Below are positions 53,191-63,213 of a DNA stretch of 64,000 bases, in pieces (positions within the stretch are counted from its first letter, which is position 1; every line of letters begins with the position of its first letter). This stretch comes from Bacteroidota bacterium (GTDB taxonomy: Bacteria; Bacteroidota; Bacteroidia; Bacteroidales; Tannerellaceae). Position numbers and translations under genes: made by a program. The notes under the pieces are model-generated. The model was not told the origin of the DNA. It saw only the letters and a list, made by a program, of their open reading frames with translations, and did not search any database. The stretch lies in assembly GCA_023429375.1 (NCBI GenBank), contig JAEYVY010000013.1, positions 1 through 64,000 on the forward strand, in the 5' to 3' direction.

Positions 53191-53229
53191 TATTCCAAAT
53201 AAGAAAAAGCAATTTTCATATTTGGAATA
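53191..53229. promoter_or_regulatory. Inverted repeat upstream of the second susC
   Basis: Perfect 10-bp arms tattccaaat (53191-53200) and atttggaata (53220-53229), 19-bp spacer, about 100 bp upstream of the SusC start on the minus strand. It may be an operator. The rest of the 310-bp gap (53095-53404) is AT-rich with no gene visible apart from the folC promoter box. Confidence 0.4.
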
Positions 53230-53378
53230 AATAACATGCTGTGCTTTAAATATATACATTCTAATTAAAAACCATAATTTTTTCAAAAAAATTCATTATA
53301 TATATTTTAACTTTCTATAAACGGTTGGGTAAGTGAAACAGATAGAGACTTCTCATCTATTAAATGTCTTTTTTATCT

Positions 53379-53386
53379 ATTTTTGT
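53379..53386 (+). promoter_or_regulatory. -7 promoter box for folC
   Basis: TATTTTTG matches TAnnTTTG, ending 18 bp before the folC ATG at 53405. This supports the ATG at 53405 over the longer frame from 53333. Confidence 0.5.
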
Positions 53387-53404
53387 AAAAACTATAAAAA
53401 AGAC

Positions 53405-54712
53405 ATGACTTACGAAGAAACGCTACACTATTTATATACCAGTATTCCTGTGTTTCAGCATATCGGAGGCGACGCCTACAAACCCGGGTTGAACACAAGT
53501 TTAGCGTTAGACAAATATTTGGGGTTCCCCCATAAAGCATATAAGACCATTCACGTTGCCGGCACAAACGGCAAAGGTTCTACCTGTCACCTGTTGGCAG
53601 CCATATTGCAAGCCTGTGGCTATAAGACTGGTCTATTTACCTCACCTCATTTGGTTGATTTTAGAGAGCGAATTCGCGTAAACGGAAAGATGATTAGTGA
53701 AGACTATGTCGTCAACTTCGTTGAACAGCACCGTTCTTACTTTGAAACTCTACAACCCTCCTTCTTTGAATTGACCTCTACGCTTGCCTTTGATTATTTC
53801 AGATCAGAGAAAGTTGATTATGCAATTATAGAAGTAGGGATGGGAGGCCGATTAGATAGTACAAACATCATCACTCCCGAGTTGAGTGTTATCACTAATA
53901 TCAGTCTGGATCATACGCAATATCTCGGCACTACACTCAAGGCCATTGCTTTTGAAAAAGCCGGAATTATCAAGCCTGACATTCCCGTTGTAATCGGCGA
54001 AAGCATAAACGAATCTGTGAAACAAGTCTTTATAGATAAGGCCAAACAAGAAAATGCCCCCATCCGCTTTGCTGAAGAGGAAGACATAATCACACGGGCT
54101 TCGTTAGGAAACGATGGAAAATGGCATTACGAGACGCGTGATTTCGGCAACTTCGAAGGAGAATTGGGCGGAGCCGTACAATTACATAACACACGTACAG
54201 TTCTCACAGCCGTAAAGCAATTGGTCAACTCAGGAGTATCGATAAATCCGGATGCCGTAAAAACGGCTTTCGAACAGGTAACTTCCCTGACCGGATTGAT
54301 GGGGCGCTGGCAGGTTATGCAAACGTCTCCACTTGTTATTTGCGATACGGGACATAATACCGGAGGATGGGAATATCTGTCGATTCAGTTAGAAGAAAAG
54401 AGAAAAAACCACCCGCAACTACATATGGTAGTAGGGATGGTAAACGATAAAGATATCAACGGAGTTGTGAGTCTCATGCCAAAAGATGCGACGTATTACT
54501 TCACCCAAGCAACCATAAAAAGAGCTATGCCTGCAGATGATTTTGCAAAAATAGCGAATACGTATGGGTTAAAGGGTACTGCCTATCCTACTGTAGAAAC
54601 TGCAGTACAGGCGGCACTGGCTAACGGCAATCCGGCTGATATGATATTCATTGGAGGCAGCAGCTTCATCGTTGCCGACGCCCTCCCCCTTTTCAATAGT
54701 TCAAATCATTAA
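53405..54712 (+). CDS. folC: Folylpolyglutamate / dihydrofolate synthase
   Basis: 435 residues. Mur-ligase-like ATP domain with VAGTNGKGSTCHLLAAIL, then DYAIIEVGMGGRLDSTNI and ITNISLDHTQYLGTTLKAIAFEKAGI, and C-terminal CDTGHNTGGWEYL. It adds glutamate to folates and, in many bacteria, also joins dihydropteroate to glutamate. ATG 53405 (MTYEETLHYL) fits the family N-terminus; the frame opened earlier carries a promoter box. Followed by an MFS gene 15 bp later and ispE, likely one unit. Confidence 0.93.
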   Translation: MTYEETLHYLYTSIPVFQHIGGDAYKPGLNTSLALDKYLGFPHKAYKTIHVAGTNGKGSTCHLLAAILQACGYKTGLFTSPHLVDFRERIRVNGKMISEDYVVNFVEQHRSYFETLQPSFFELTSTLAFDYFRSEKVDYAIIEVGMGGRLDSTNIITPELSVITNISLDHTQYLGTTLKAIAFEKAGIIKPDIPVVIGESINESVKQVFIDKAKQENAPIRFAEEEDIITRASLGNDGKWHYETRDFGNFEGELGGAVQLHNTRTVLTAVKQLVNSGVSINPDAVKTAFEQVTSLTGLMGRWQVMQTSPLVICDTGHNTGGWEYLSIQLEEKRKNHPQLHMVVGMVNDKDINGVVSLMPKDATYYFTQATIKRAMPADDFAKIANTYGLKGTAYPTVETAVQAALANGNPADMIFIGGSSFIVADALPLFNSSNH

Positions 54713-54727
54713 ACAAACAATAAATTT

Positions 54728-56077
54728 ATGACTGAGATTATACAAAAGAAGTTGAACGACTCACCCTTAGCACGGTGGAGTGTTTTGGCCATCGTGTCGC
54801 TAACCATGTTGTGCGGCTATTTCCTAACAGATGCAATGGCCCCCATGAAATCTTTACTCGAATCAGAATTAGGTTGGAGCAGTTCCGCTTACGGATTCTT
54901 TACCAGTGCCTATAGTTGGTTCAATGTATTCTTGTTTATGCTGGTTATCAGTGGGGTTATTCTAGACAAGAAAGGTGCACGTTTTACGGGTATTCTAGCT
55001 TGTATACTGATGATTATTGGTTGTAGCTTAAAATATTATGCTATATCTGAGTATTTCACCATGACGGGTGATTTGTTCGGCTGGCCTGCCCGAGTGATGG
55101 TAGCTGCTATTGGCTATGCAATCTTCGGTGTAGGTGTTGAAACGGCAGGTATCACTGTCACAAAGATTATTGCCCGTTGGTTTAAAGGCTATGAAATTGC
55201 ATTAGCTATGGGATTACAGGTTGCTGTGGCTCGTATCGGTACGACCATTGCCTTGTCAGTAACTGTTCCTATCGCGATGTATTTCCACAGCTTATCTGCT
55301 CCTATCCTCTTTGCTTTAATCTTGTTATGCATTGGCTTCATCTCATTTCTTGTATTTACGGTAGCCGACCGCAGACTGGATGCTTCTATCAAAGAGAGCG
55401 GATCATCGGAAGAAGCTTTCCGCATTAACGATATTTTCTCTATCATCAAAAACAAAGGATTCTGGTTGATTGCTTTGCTTTGCGTTCTGTTCTATTCAGC
55501 TGTATTCCCCTTCTTGAAGTATGCAACAGACCTGATGGTAAATAAATATAATGTATCTATTGACTTAGCAGGAAACATTCCGGCCATGTTGCCTTTTGGA
55601 ACTATGTTGTTGACTCCATTCTTCGGTGGATTGTATGACAAGAAAGGTCGTGGTGCTTCCATCATGATTCTCGGTGCTATCCTCTTAATCGTAGTGCACC
55701 TGCTCTTTGCTATGCCGTTTATGAATATATGGTGGTTTGCTGCATTGATTATGATTATTCTGGGTATCGCCTTCTCGTTGGTACCTTCTGCTATGTGGCC
55801 TTCCGTACCAAAAATCATACCTCAACGTCAATTAGGTACGGCTTATGCTTTGATCTTCTGGGTACAAAACATCGGTTTAGGTGGTGTTCCTTTGTTGATT
55901 GGCTGGGTATTGGAAAAATACTGCCAGACAGGAAACCCCGACACGCCGTACGACTATACCCTACCGATGTTAATATTTGCTGGATTCGGCGTATTGGCTC
56001 TACTGGTAGCGTTAACTCTTAAGGCTGAAGACAAGAAAAAAGGGTATGGACTAGAACAACCGAATATTCAGAAATAA
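54728..56077 (+). CDS. Major facilitator superfamily transporter
   Basis: 449 residues with about 12 hydrophobic helices. Signature features include LLCGYFLTDAMAPMKSLLESELGWSSSAYGFFTSAYSW at the N-terminus, DKKGAR and DKKGRG after helices 2 and 8 (the usual MFS loop motifs), and the middle loop around 220. Substrate cannot be told from sequence; the organophosphate or nucleoside groups are possible. ispE begins 1 bp after its stop. Confidence 0.85.
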   Translation: MTEIIQKKLNDSPLARWSVLAIVSLTMLCGYFLTDAMAPMKSLLESELGWSSSAYGFFTSAYSWFNVFLFMLVISGVILDKKGARFTGILACILMIIGCSLKYYAISEYFTMTGDLFGWPARVMVAAIGYAIFGVGVETAGITVTKIIARWFKGYEIALAMGLQVAVARIGTTIALSVTVPIAMYFHSLSAPILFALILLCIGFISFLVFTVADRRLDASIKESGSSEEAFRINDIFSIIKNKGFWLIALLCVLFYSAVFPFLKYATDLMVNKYNVSIDLAGNIPAMLPFGTMLLTPFFGGLYDKKGRGASIMILGAILLIVVHLLFAMPFMNIWWFAALIMIILGIAFSLVPSAMWPSVPKIIPQRQLGTAYALIFWVQNIGLGGVPLLIGWVLEKYCQTGNPDTPYDYTLPMLIFAGFGVLALLVALTLKAEDKKKGYGLEQPNIQK

Positions 56078-56078
56078 G

Positions 56079-56888
56079 ATGATTTGTTTTCCAAATGCAA
56101 AAATCAACCTCGGGCTTAACGTCACCGAAAAGCGTCCGGATGGGTATCATAACATAGAAACTATTTTCTATCCGATTCCTGTAAAAGATGCTTTGGAAGT
56201 GGTTCCTGCCCGTGAGTTTTCCTTTTCACAAACAGGGATTGCGATTGATGGTCCGTCCGAAAAGAACCTGGTCATAAAAGCACTCAACCTGCTGAAGGAA
56301 GCGTTTAACATCCCCCCCCTGGAAATCCATCTTCTTAAAGCTATTCCTTTCGGAGCCGGCTTGGGAGGGGGTTCATCGGATGCTGCTTTTATGTTGAAGT
56401 TGCTGAATGATTTTTGCAATTTGGGACTGGAGGTGGATAGACTGGAGGCTCTCGCGGCATCGATAGGTGCCGATTGCCCCTTCTTTATCCGCAACAAACC
56501 GGTTTTTGCTTCAGGCATCGGTAATCTGTTCAGTGAGGTAGAAGTTTCGTTAAAGGGATATACCCTCTGCCTCGTTAAACCGGATATTGCCGTTTCCACG
56601 CCCGAAGCCTATTCATTGGTCAAACCGGCTTTCCCTGAAGTTGGGATAAAAGAAATCGTAAGCAAGCCTATTGCCGAATGGCGCAACTTATTGGTAAACG
56701 ATTTTGAAAAGAGCGTATTTGCGCGTTACCCGCAAATTGAAATGATAAAAGAAACCATGTATGACAGCGGAGCGATATATGCGTCGATGTCAGGATCGGG
56801 ATCGTCCGTTTTCGGCCTATTTGCAGAACCTACGTCGATAAAGGATAGATTCTCCGATTGCTTCGTCTGGGAAGGGTTAATAGAATAA
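56079..56888 (+). CDS. ispE: 4-diphosphocytidyl-2-C-methyl-D-erythritol kinase
   Basis: 269 residues of the GHMP kinase fold. Substrate and ATP motifs are visible: FPNAKINLGLNVTEKRPDGYHNIET at the start, IPFGAGLGGGSSDAAFMLKLL (ATP loop) and SMSGSGSSVFGLF near the end. It carries out the fourth step of the MEP isoprenoid route. Complete length. Confidence 0.95.
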   Translation: MICFPNAKINLGLNVTEKRPDGYHNIETIFYPIPVKDALEVVPAREFSFSQTGIAIDGPSEKNLVIKALNLLKEAFNIPPLEIHLLKAIPFGAGLGGGSSDAAFMLKLLNDFCNLGLEVDRLEALAASIGADCPFFIRNKPVFASGIGNLFSEVEVSLKGYTLCLVKPDIAVSTPEAYSLVKPAFPEVGIKEIVSKPIAEWRNLLVNDFEKSVFARYPQIEMIKETMYDSGAIYASMSGSGSSVFGLFAEPTSIKDRFSDCFVWEGLIE

Positions 56889-56905
56889 TTTTAAAGTCAG
56901 GACAC

Positions 56906-59407
56906 ATGAAAAAAACGACTATTTGTATCATGGCATTGTTATGTACAGCATTTTCACTGCAAGCAGCTGAAGATGTTAAAGTACAGCAATACAAACATGC
57001 CGGTCCATTTGCAGTGAATAAGCCTATTTTGGCCGACAGTTTGAATGTAAATGGCAAACCGTTTGAAGTAAAAAACCTCTTGAAGTCAATGCTTACCGCC
57101 GAACAAGCCTTTAAGCAATATGACGTTCTCGAAGCCGATACGGCAGGTAAAGCTACGTTCACATCACCAGATAAAGGTTATGCCCTGTATCTGTTTTCGT
57201 TCTACTTGAACAGCGACCGCTATGTAAAAGGCACACTGGATGTTTCCGGAGCCGGTGAGATGGAAGTCTTCGTCGACAACAAATCAGTTGGCAAGTCGGC
57301 CGAATTGAAACTGGAACCACGCCGTTATGAAGTGGTGATTAAATACCTAACTACCGAATCGGACACATGTGCTCCCTATATCAAGTCTGTCTTCAAAACC
57401 AAAGATACAGCCGAAGTCGTTGCTACTCTGAATCCGGAAAAACGCTATACGCTAAGAGCGATGATCGAAGGGAAAAACATCAGCAATGTAAGCCTTTCAC
57501 CCGATGGAAAACTAGCATTGGTAAAATATACCATGTCGATGGAAGGAGGCAAAAGCCAACGCTTCGCTCAAGTTATCGATGCAGCAACAGGGAAAGTTAA
57601 GTTTCAAGGAGACGGCTTCCTGAATAGCGCCAGTTGGATGCCACGCAGCAATGCCTTGTACTTTACACGTACAGGAATGGAAGGTACCGAATTAATTAAA
57701 CTGGATGTCTTAACTATGCAGGAAACAATCCTAGCTAATGCGTTACCCGAACAAAATCCTTATTTCGCTCCGGATGAACAAACGGTATTCTTCATGGTAA
57801 AAGAAGAAGGCCCCAAGGAAAGCAAAGACCTGATCCGTGTACAAGAACCTAGTGATCGTCTGCCCGGATTTCGTGACCGCTCTTTTATCTGGCGTTATGA
57901 TTTACGTACAGGATTATACGAACAACTCACATTCGGACATAACTCCACCTTTATCAACGATATAAGCCTGGACAGCCGCTATTTGTTGTTCAGCACAAGC
58001 GAACGCGTGCTTACTTCGGTTCCTCATTCTCGCAATTCACTCTACAAATTAGATTTACATACGCTGGCAGTGGATACGCTTTGGGAAAAGGCTCCTTTCA
58101 TCAACCAAGCTTCTTTCTCGCCCGACGGTAAACAATTATTAGTATCCGGTGCCGGAGCTGCATTCGATAATATAGGATTAAACATCCGTGAAGGACAAAT
58201 CTGCAATACGTACGATGGACGACTGTATATCTACGATATGGCAACCAAGAAGGCCAAGGCACTGATGAAAGAGTTCAACCCGAATTCGATTCGTGCCGTA
58301 TGGAGTCAACACGACAAACAGATTTATATCCTCACAGAAGATAAGGATTATCAGAACATCTACGTATGCAATCCAGTCAATGGACAAATGCGCAAGATTG
58401 ATGCTGGTGAAGATGTGATACAGAACTTTTCGTTGGCCGATAACGCTCCATTGATGTACTACTACGGACAAAGCGTTTCGAACGCCAACCGTCTATATGC
58501 ATACAATACGAAGACAAACAAGAGACAGTTGATCTATGACCTGTCTGCCGAAAGATTGAAAGACATCAAACTTGGCGAAGCTCATGATTGGAACTTCACT
58601 GCCGAAGACGGAACAGTGATTGAAGGACGTTACTACCTACCGCCCAATTTTGATCCGGCTAAGAAATACCCTATGATTGTCTATTATTATGGAGGTACCT
58701 CTCCTACTAACCGTATGCTCGAAATGCGTTACTCTATGCATATGTATGCTGCACTCGGCTATGTGGTGTATACGCTGAACCCAAGTGGCACAACCGGATT
58801 CGGACAAGAATTTGCTGCTCGCCATGTAAACGCCTGGGGCAAAATGACAGCTGATGAGATTATCCGCGGAACGGAACTATTCTGCAAGGAACATTCCTTT
58901 GTGAACAGCAAGAAAATCGGTTGTATTGGTGCAAGCTACGGTGGATTCATGACGCAATACCTGCAGACACGTACAGACATTTTTGCCGCTGCCGTAAGCC
59001 ACGCCGGTATTAGTGCTTTAAGCAGCTACTGGGGTGAAGGTTATTGGGGATGGGGCTATTGTTCAGTAGCCAATACAAACAGCTATCCTTGGAACAATCC
59101 TACTTTATTTGTAGAACAAAGTCCTCTTTATAATGCAGACAAGATAAATACACCGCTACTCTTATTACATGGTAATGCCGACGTGAATGTACCTGTAGGC
59201 GAAAGTATTCAGATGTTTACTGCACTTAAACTATTGGGCAAGACGGTTGAGTTTGTACAAGTAGATGGCGAAGATCACGGAATTGTAGGCTACAACAAAC
59301 GCATAGGCTGGCAAAACAGCATATTCGCTTGGTTTGCTAAATGGTTGCGCGACGAACCACAATGGTGGGACAACATGTTTCCTGCAGAACCCGGAAAAGC
59401 TAAATAA
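56906..59407 (+). CDS. S9 family prolyl oligopeptidase-like peptidase
   Basis: 833 residues with a signal peptide (to about QAAED). A beta-propeller region (about 170-560) is followed by an alpha/beta hydrolase domain: nucleophile serine in IGASYGGFMTQYL, aspartate in LLLHGNADVNVPVGES, histidine in VDGEDHGIVGYNKR. Typical of dipeptidyl-peptidase-IV-like periplasmic peptidases in Bacteroidetes, which release dipeptides for uptake. The ATG at 56906 was chosen, 17 bp after the ispE stop; an in-frame start at 56858 would overlap ispE. Confidence 0.92.
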   Translation: MKKTTICIMALLCTAFSLQAAEDVKVQQYKHAGPFAVNKPILADSLNVNGKPFEVKNLLKSMLTAEQAFKQYDVLEADTAGKATFTSPDKGYALYLFSFYLNSDRYVKGTLDVSGAGEMEVFVDNKSVGKSAELKLEPRRYEVVIKYLTTESDTCAPYIKSVFKTKDTAEVVATLNPEKRYTLRAMIEGKNISNVSLSPDGKLALVKYTMSMEGGKSQRFAQVIDAATGKVKFQGDGFLNSASWMPRSNALYFTRTGMEGTELIKLDVLTMQETILANALPEQNPYFAPDEQTVFFMVKEEGPKESKDLIRVQEPSDRLPGFRDRSFIWRYDLRTGLYEQLTFGHNSTFINDISLDSRYLLFSTSERVLTSVPHSRNSLYKLDLHTLAVDTLWEKAPFINQASFSPDGKQLLVSGAGAAFDNIGLNIREGQICNTYDGRLYIYDMATKKAKALMKEFNPNSIRAVWSQHDKQIYILTEDKDYQNIYVCNPVNGQMRKIDAGEDVIQNFSLADNAPLMYYYGQSVSNANRLYAYNTKTNKRQLIYDLSAERLKDIKLGEAHDWNFTAEDGTVIEGRYYLPPNFDPAKKYPMIVYYYGGTSPTNRMLEMRYSMHMYAALGYVVYTLNPSGTTGFGQEFAARHVNAWGKMTADEIIRGTELFCKEHSFVNSKKIGCIGASYGGFMTQYLQTRTDIFAAAVSHAGISALSSYWGEGYWGWGYCSVANTNSYPWNNPTLFVEQSPLYNADKINTPLLLLHGNADVNVPVGESIQMFTALKLLGKTVEFVQVDGEDHGIVGYNKRIGWQNSIFAWFAKWLRDEPQWWDNMFPAEPGKAK

Positions 59408-59460
59408 ACAGCTCAATTCCTGTGCATTAGATCAGAAAAAACAACAGATAGTAAACTAAA

Positions 59461-59606
59461 CATCGAGATGTGCCTTATTTTTTCGAGGCACATCTCGATG
59501 AAAAACAAAAAACTTAAAGACTTGAAAATCATCACCTTTAAGACATTAAAAAAACATCGGGATGTTATTTTGTCATTGTATTTCAATGCATTTTAACATC
59601 GATATG
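59461..59606. repeat. Dispersed CATCnCnATG repeat (locus 4)
   Basis: A 15-bp perfect inverted repeat (59461-59475 with 59486-59500) contains cores catcgagatg and catctcgatg. Another core, catcgggatg, lies at 59555-59564, and catcgatatg at 59597. The step 59491 to 59555 is 64 bp, the same as 324 to 388 in locus 1. A gacttgaaaatca motif (59519-59531) is the reverse complement of the TGATTTTCAAG motif of locus 1. Period 22 is not kept exactly. It fills the 209-bp gap after the S9 peptidase. Confidence 0.6.
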
Positions 59607-59616
59607 ACTGCATTGA

Positions 59617-60924
59617 TTAGAAAAAGCTATACGTCAGCGTTGCTGCGAAATTTAGACGAGGATTATTTGAACGGGAGGTATAGCTCATATTATCTTGCTT
59701 ACTATATATATACGAAATAGAGGCATTAGCACCGAGTCTGAGTTGAGGTGACAGATAATAATACATATTAAAATCCAACGAAGTCAACGAGTAAATACGC
59801 TTAAATGAATCCATGTATACTAAATTTTCAGACGCAGAAGCCGTCATATACGTTCTCGAATTGGGGTAATAGCCTAATGAAACCTTTGCGTCTAAATTTG
59901 TTTCCCAATCAACATCTCCACCTCTATATCTACGAACCATTTCTTTAATCTCAACAAATGCAGAGTGTTGCCAATATAAATTAACTGGTTTTTCATACGT
60001 ATAATTTACATAAGCAGCTCCATTTAACGAAGATGTATAATAACTTGTCTCGCCAGGAGTGCTTTTCTGCCAAATATATAACGGCTGTATTCCTCCCGAA
60101 AAACGACTTCCTGATAGACGAGTAATCAATCCGGCATATTGCCAATTATCGTAAAGCGTAGTAAAATAACGTGGATTATTTTCTTTATCTATTATATTAT
60201 TCGCAATAAGGAATGAATCAACTGTAGTTATTTCATCGATAAGCTTTAGACGGGTATCGAAATGACGTTTGTTTTTAACAGAAGTCATACATTGCGCTAA
60301 TTTATCTACCATTTCGGGAGTCATGTTTTTTACTGATACACCATTTGCAATTAGGTCTTCTAGCAGATAAACAGCAAGTCGTGCATCCTCAACATGTTCA
60401 ATTCTACCTTTTCCATACCCCAAACGGAAACTAAGATTTAAATGATTAACCTTATAGTCATCTTTTGAAGTTTCGCTTTCAGTCTTATAAACTGCTAAGA
60501 CATGAGGAGAAAACTCTATGAAATTCTTATTATTTAGGTAATACAAAGAATTATCATCATACTCTAATAACATATTGAAATCACTTTTTTTATTCAAAGT
60601 ACTGTCTTCTATTTTATAATTTAAATAGTTTCCGTCGAGATTGAATTTTAAGTTTCTATGGCTTTGCCTACTTTCTGAGTTTTGTATCAAATCATAAATT
60701 ACACCTAAATCACCATTGAATGATTTAGATGAATACTTACTACTAATATCATCCATTTTTGACTTTTGCAAATCCAAATATCCCGCCGTTGATACCTCAA
60801 AATCTAACGACTGCCTTTTATAATCCGGATTCACATATTGGTCAAGCTTATAATTTTCAAACTGAGCATAAGTAAAAAAACAAATTGAACTTAATAGTGC
60901 TAAGAATAATAGTTTTCGTTTCAT
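59617..60924 (-). CDS. Exported beta-barrel-like protein of unknown function
   Basis: 435 residues with a signal peptide (LLFLALLSSICFFTYAQ). The N-terminal portion (about 60-200) has strand-like repeats, a helical middle section (DARLAVYLLEDLIANG ... LTEMVDKL-like charged helices, about 180-260), then a run of amphipathic strands ending in ARLNFAATLTYSFF style C-terminus (aromatic last residue), as in outer-membrane barrels. No named family recognised. AT-rich relative to the neighbours. It is flanked by repeat locus 4 downstream. Confidence 0.55.
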   Translation of the reverse strand: MKRKLLFLALLSSICFFTYAQFENYKLDQYVNPDYKRQSLDFEVSTAGYLDLQKSKMDDISSKYSSKSFNGDLGVIYDLIQNSESRQSHRNLKFNLDGNYLNYKIEDSTLNKKSDFNMLLEYDDNSLYYLNNKNFIEFSPHVLAVYKTESETSKDDYKVNHLNLSFRLGYGKGRIEHVEDARLAVYLLEDLIANGVSVKNMTPEMVDKLAQCMTSVKNKRHFDTRLKLIDEITTVDSFLIANNIIDKENNPRYFTTLYDNWQYAGLITRLSGSRFSGGIQPLYIWQKSTPGETSYYTSSLNGAAYVNYTYEKPVNLYWQHSAFVEIKEMVRRYRGGDVDWETNLDAKVSLGYYPNSRTYMTASASENLVYMDSFKRIYSLTSLDFNMYYYLSPQLRLGANASISYIYSKQDNMSYTSRSNNPRLNFAATLTYSFF

Positions 60925-61082
60925 AATAGTTTGCCTTTATAGTGATTAAGATTCTTCTAATTTAAGATTTTATTGTTATAAATAATTGATTTCCATAATT
61001 ATTTGTCTAACTAAAAATAAAAAACGAGAACCCTTTTACTTCAGATTCCCGTTTTTTACAATATATCTTAAACTAATGTTTC

Positions 61083-63203
61083 TTATTTCATGCTCAATTG
61101 GATTCGCTTGCGTCCTAAATCAACACTAAGGACTCTAACAGTCACATGCTGATGGATGGATACGACTTCTGTTGGGTCGCTCACAAAACGGTCTGCCAGT
61201 TCGGATATATGCACTAATCCGTTTTCCTTAACACCCACATCAACAAAACATCCGAAATTGGTAATGTTGGTAACAATACCGGGCAATACCTGTCCTTCAC
61301 GTAAATCTTCGATAGTCTTGATAGTCGGGTCGAACGAAAAGACTTGTATTGTTTGTCGTGGATCTCGTCCGGGCTTATCCAACTCTTCCATGATATCGAG
61401 CAAGGTAGGCATCCCCACTTTATCGGTTACATACTTTTTCAAGTCCAGTTTCTTCTTAAGTTCTTTGTTCTTTATCAACTCCTCGACCGAACAGTTCAGA
61501 TCGGCAGCCATTTTTTCTACAATCGGATAGCTTTCCGGATGCACGGCTGAGTTGTCAAGAGGGTTTGTTCCTCCTTGAATGCGAAGAAAGCCTGCGCATT
61601 GTTCAAATGCTTTTGCTCCCATACGGGGAACTTTTAGCAGATCCTTTCTGCTGGTAAAAGCGCCATGTTCGGTACGGTACTCCACAATGTTCTTCGCCAA
61701 AGTAGGTCCAAGTCCGGAGATGTAAGTCAACAGGTGCTTACTTGCCGTATTCACATTGACACCTACCGCATTTACACAGCTCTCAACCGTTTGATCAAGG
61801 CTCTTCTTCAGCAAATTCTGATCCACATCGTGTTGGTATTGACCTACGCCAATGCTTTTCGGATCGATCTTAACCAATTCGGCCAAGGGATCCATCAGTC
61901 GTCGGCCTATACTTACCGCGCCACGTACGGTTACATCATAATTTGGAAACTCTTCACGTGCGATTGGTGAAGCTGAATAAATAGAAGCGCCATTTTCACT
62001 AACCACGAAGACTTGTACTTTCCGGTCGTAGCGTATATCGGTAATAAACCTTTCTGTTTCACGACTAGCTGTTCCATTTCCAATAGCTATGGCATCAATG
62101 GCATAGGTTTCAACCAAATGGGCCACTTTGGCAGCGGCTTTGCTTCGTTCGTTTTGCAGTGGATGAGGATAGATTGTTTCATTATGCAACAATGTACCTT
62201 GCGCATCCAAACAGACCAGCTTACAACCTGTACGATAACCCGGGTCTACACCGAGCACTCGTTTCTGTCCAAGGGGTGCGGCTAAAAGCAGTTGCTTTAA
62301 GTTTTCGGCAAAAACACGAATGGCTTCCTCGTCGGCCTTTACTTTACTCAGGTTAGCATATTCTGTTTCTATAGAGGGTTTCAGCAATCGCTTGAAGGCA
62401 TCTTCCACAGCTTGCTCAACATGCTTGGATGCGTCTCCTCTGCCCTTCACGAAACGATTTTTAAGCCGATCAACACAGGTATCGGTGTCTGGCGTGATGC
62501 TAACCCGAAGAATTCCTTCGGCTTCTCCACGGCGCAGTGCCAACAAACGGTGAGAACTTGCTTTTTTCAATGGTTCCGAAAAGTCGAAATAATCTTGATA
62601 TTTGGCTCCCTCTTCCTCTTTCCCTTTGATCACTTTAGCAGTAATTACAGCCGTTCGGTCGAAGCTATTGCGGACCTGGTTTCTTGCTTCTTCATTCTCG
62701 TTGACCCATTCAGCAATTATATCGCGAGCTCCCTGAAGCGCTTCGTCTTCTGTTTTAACTTCATCGTTCAAGAAAGAGAGTACACGAGTTGAAAGATCAC
62801 GTTCGTTTTGTACAAACACAATCTCAGCCAATGGCTCCAGTCCTTTCTTACGAGCTATCTCTGCCTTTGTTTGTCGCTTAGGCTTATAAGGCAGGTAGAG
62901 GTCTTCAAGTTCTGTCGCATCCCACGAGTCTTCAATGCGCTTCTTTAGTTCGGCAGTAAGTTTGCCTTGTTCTTCGATTGATGAGAGTATCGTATTCTTA
63001 CGTTTTTCAATTTCCGTGAGCTTGTCTAGATTGTCTTTTACCTGACCGATCTGTACCTCATCCAATCCGCCTGTCGCCTCCTTGCGGTAACGGCTGATAA
63101 ATGGAATGGTAGCTCCTTCGGACAGCAGCTCGATGGTTTTACTTATCTGCCTTTCCGGCATGCCCAGTGTACGCGAGATAAGGGTATTAAATAATATATT
63201 CAT
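61083..63203 (-). CDS. tex: Tex-like S1 RNA-binding transcription accessory protein
   Basis: 706 residues. N-terminal helical part (ISKTIELLSEGATIPFISRYRKEATGGLDEVQI), YqgF/RNase H-like domain (VLGVDPGYRTGCKLVCLDAQG), helix-hairpin-helix repeats (HLLTYISGLGPTLAKNIVEYRTEHGAFTSRKDLLKVP) and the S1 domain at the end (LPGIVTNITNFGCFVDVGVKENGLVHISELADRF). It binds nucleic acid and affects transcription. The ATG at 63203 was chosen; a longer frame opened at 63320 overlaps the helicase gene end. Confidence 0.93.
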   Translation of the reverse strand: MNILFNTLISRTLGMPERQISKTIELLSEGATIPFISRYRKEATGGLDEVQIGQVKDNLDKLTEIEKRKNTILSSIEEQGKLTAELKKRIEDSWDATELEDLYLPYKPKRQTKAEIARKKGLEPLAEIVFVQNERDLSTRVLSFLNDEVKTEDEALQGARDIIAEWVNENEEARNQVRNSFDRTAVITAKVIKGKEEEGAKYQDYFDFSEPLKKASSHRLLALRRGEAEGILRVSITPDTDTCVDRLKNRFVKGRGDASKHVEQAVEDAFKRLLKPSIETEYANLSKVKADEEAIRVFAENLKQLLLAAPLGQKRVLGVDPGYRTGCKLVCLDAQGTLLHNETIYPHPLQNERSKAAAKVAHLVETYAIDAIAIGNGTASRETERFITDIRYDRKVQVFVVSENGASIYSASPIAREEFPNYDVTVRGAVSIGRRLMDPLAELVKIDPKSIGVGQYQHDVDQNLLKKSLDQTVESCVNAVGVNVNTASKHLLTYISGLGPTLAKNIVEYRTEHGAFTSRKDLLKVPRMGAKAFEQCAGFLRIQGGTNPLDNSAVHPESYPIVEKMAADLNCSVEELIKNKELKKKLDLKKYVTDKVGMPTLLDIMEELDKPGRDPRQTIQVFSFDPTIKTIEDLREGQVLPGIVTNITNFGCFVDVGVKENGLVHISELADRFVSDPTEVVSIHQHVTVRVLSVDLGRKRIQLSMK

Positions 63204-63213
63204 ATGGTTGAAA

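Noticed and set aside
61156..62792. Plus-strand frames over the Tex-like gene
   Set aside because: Antisense shadows with no recognisable domains.
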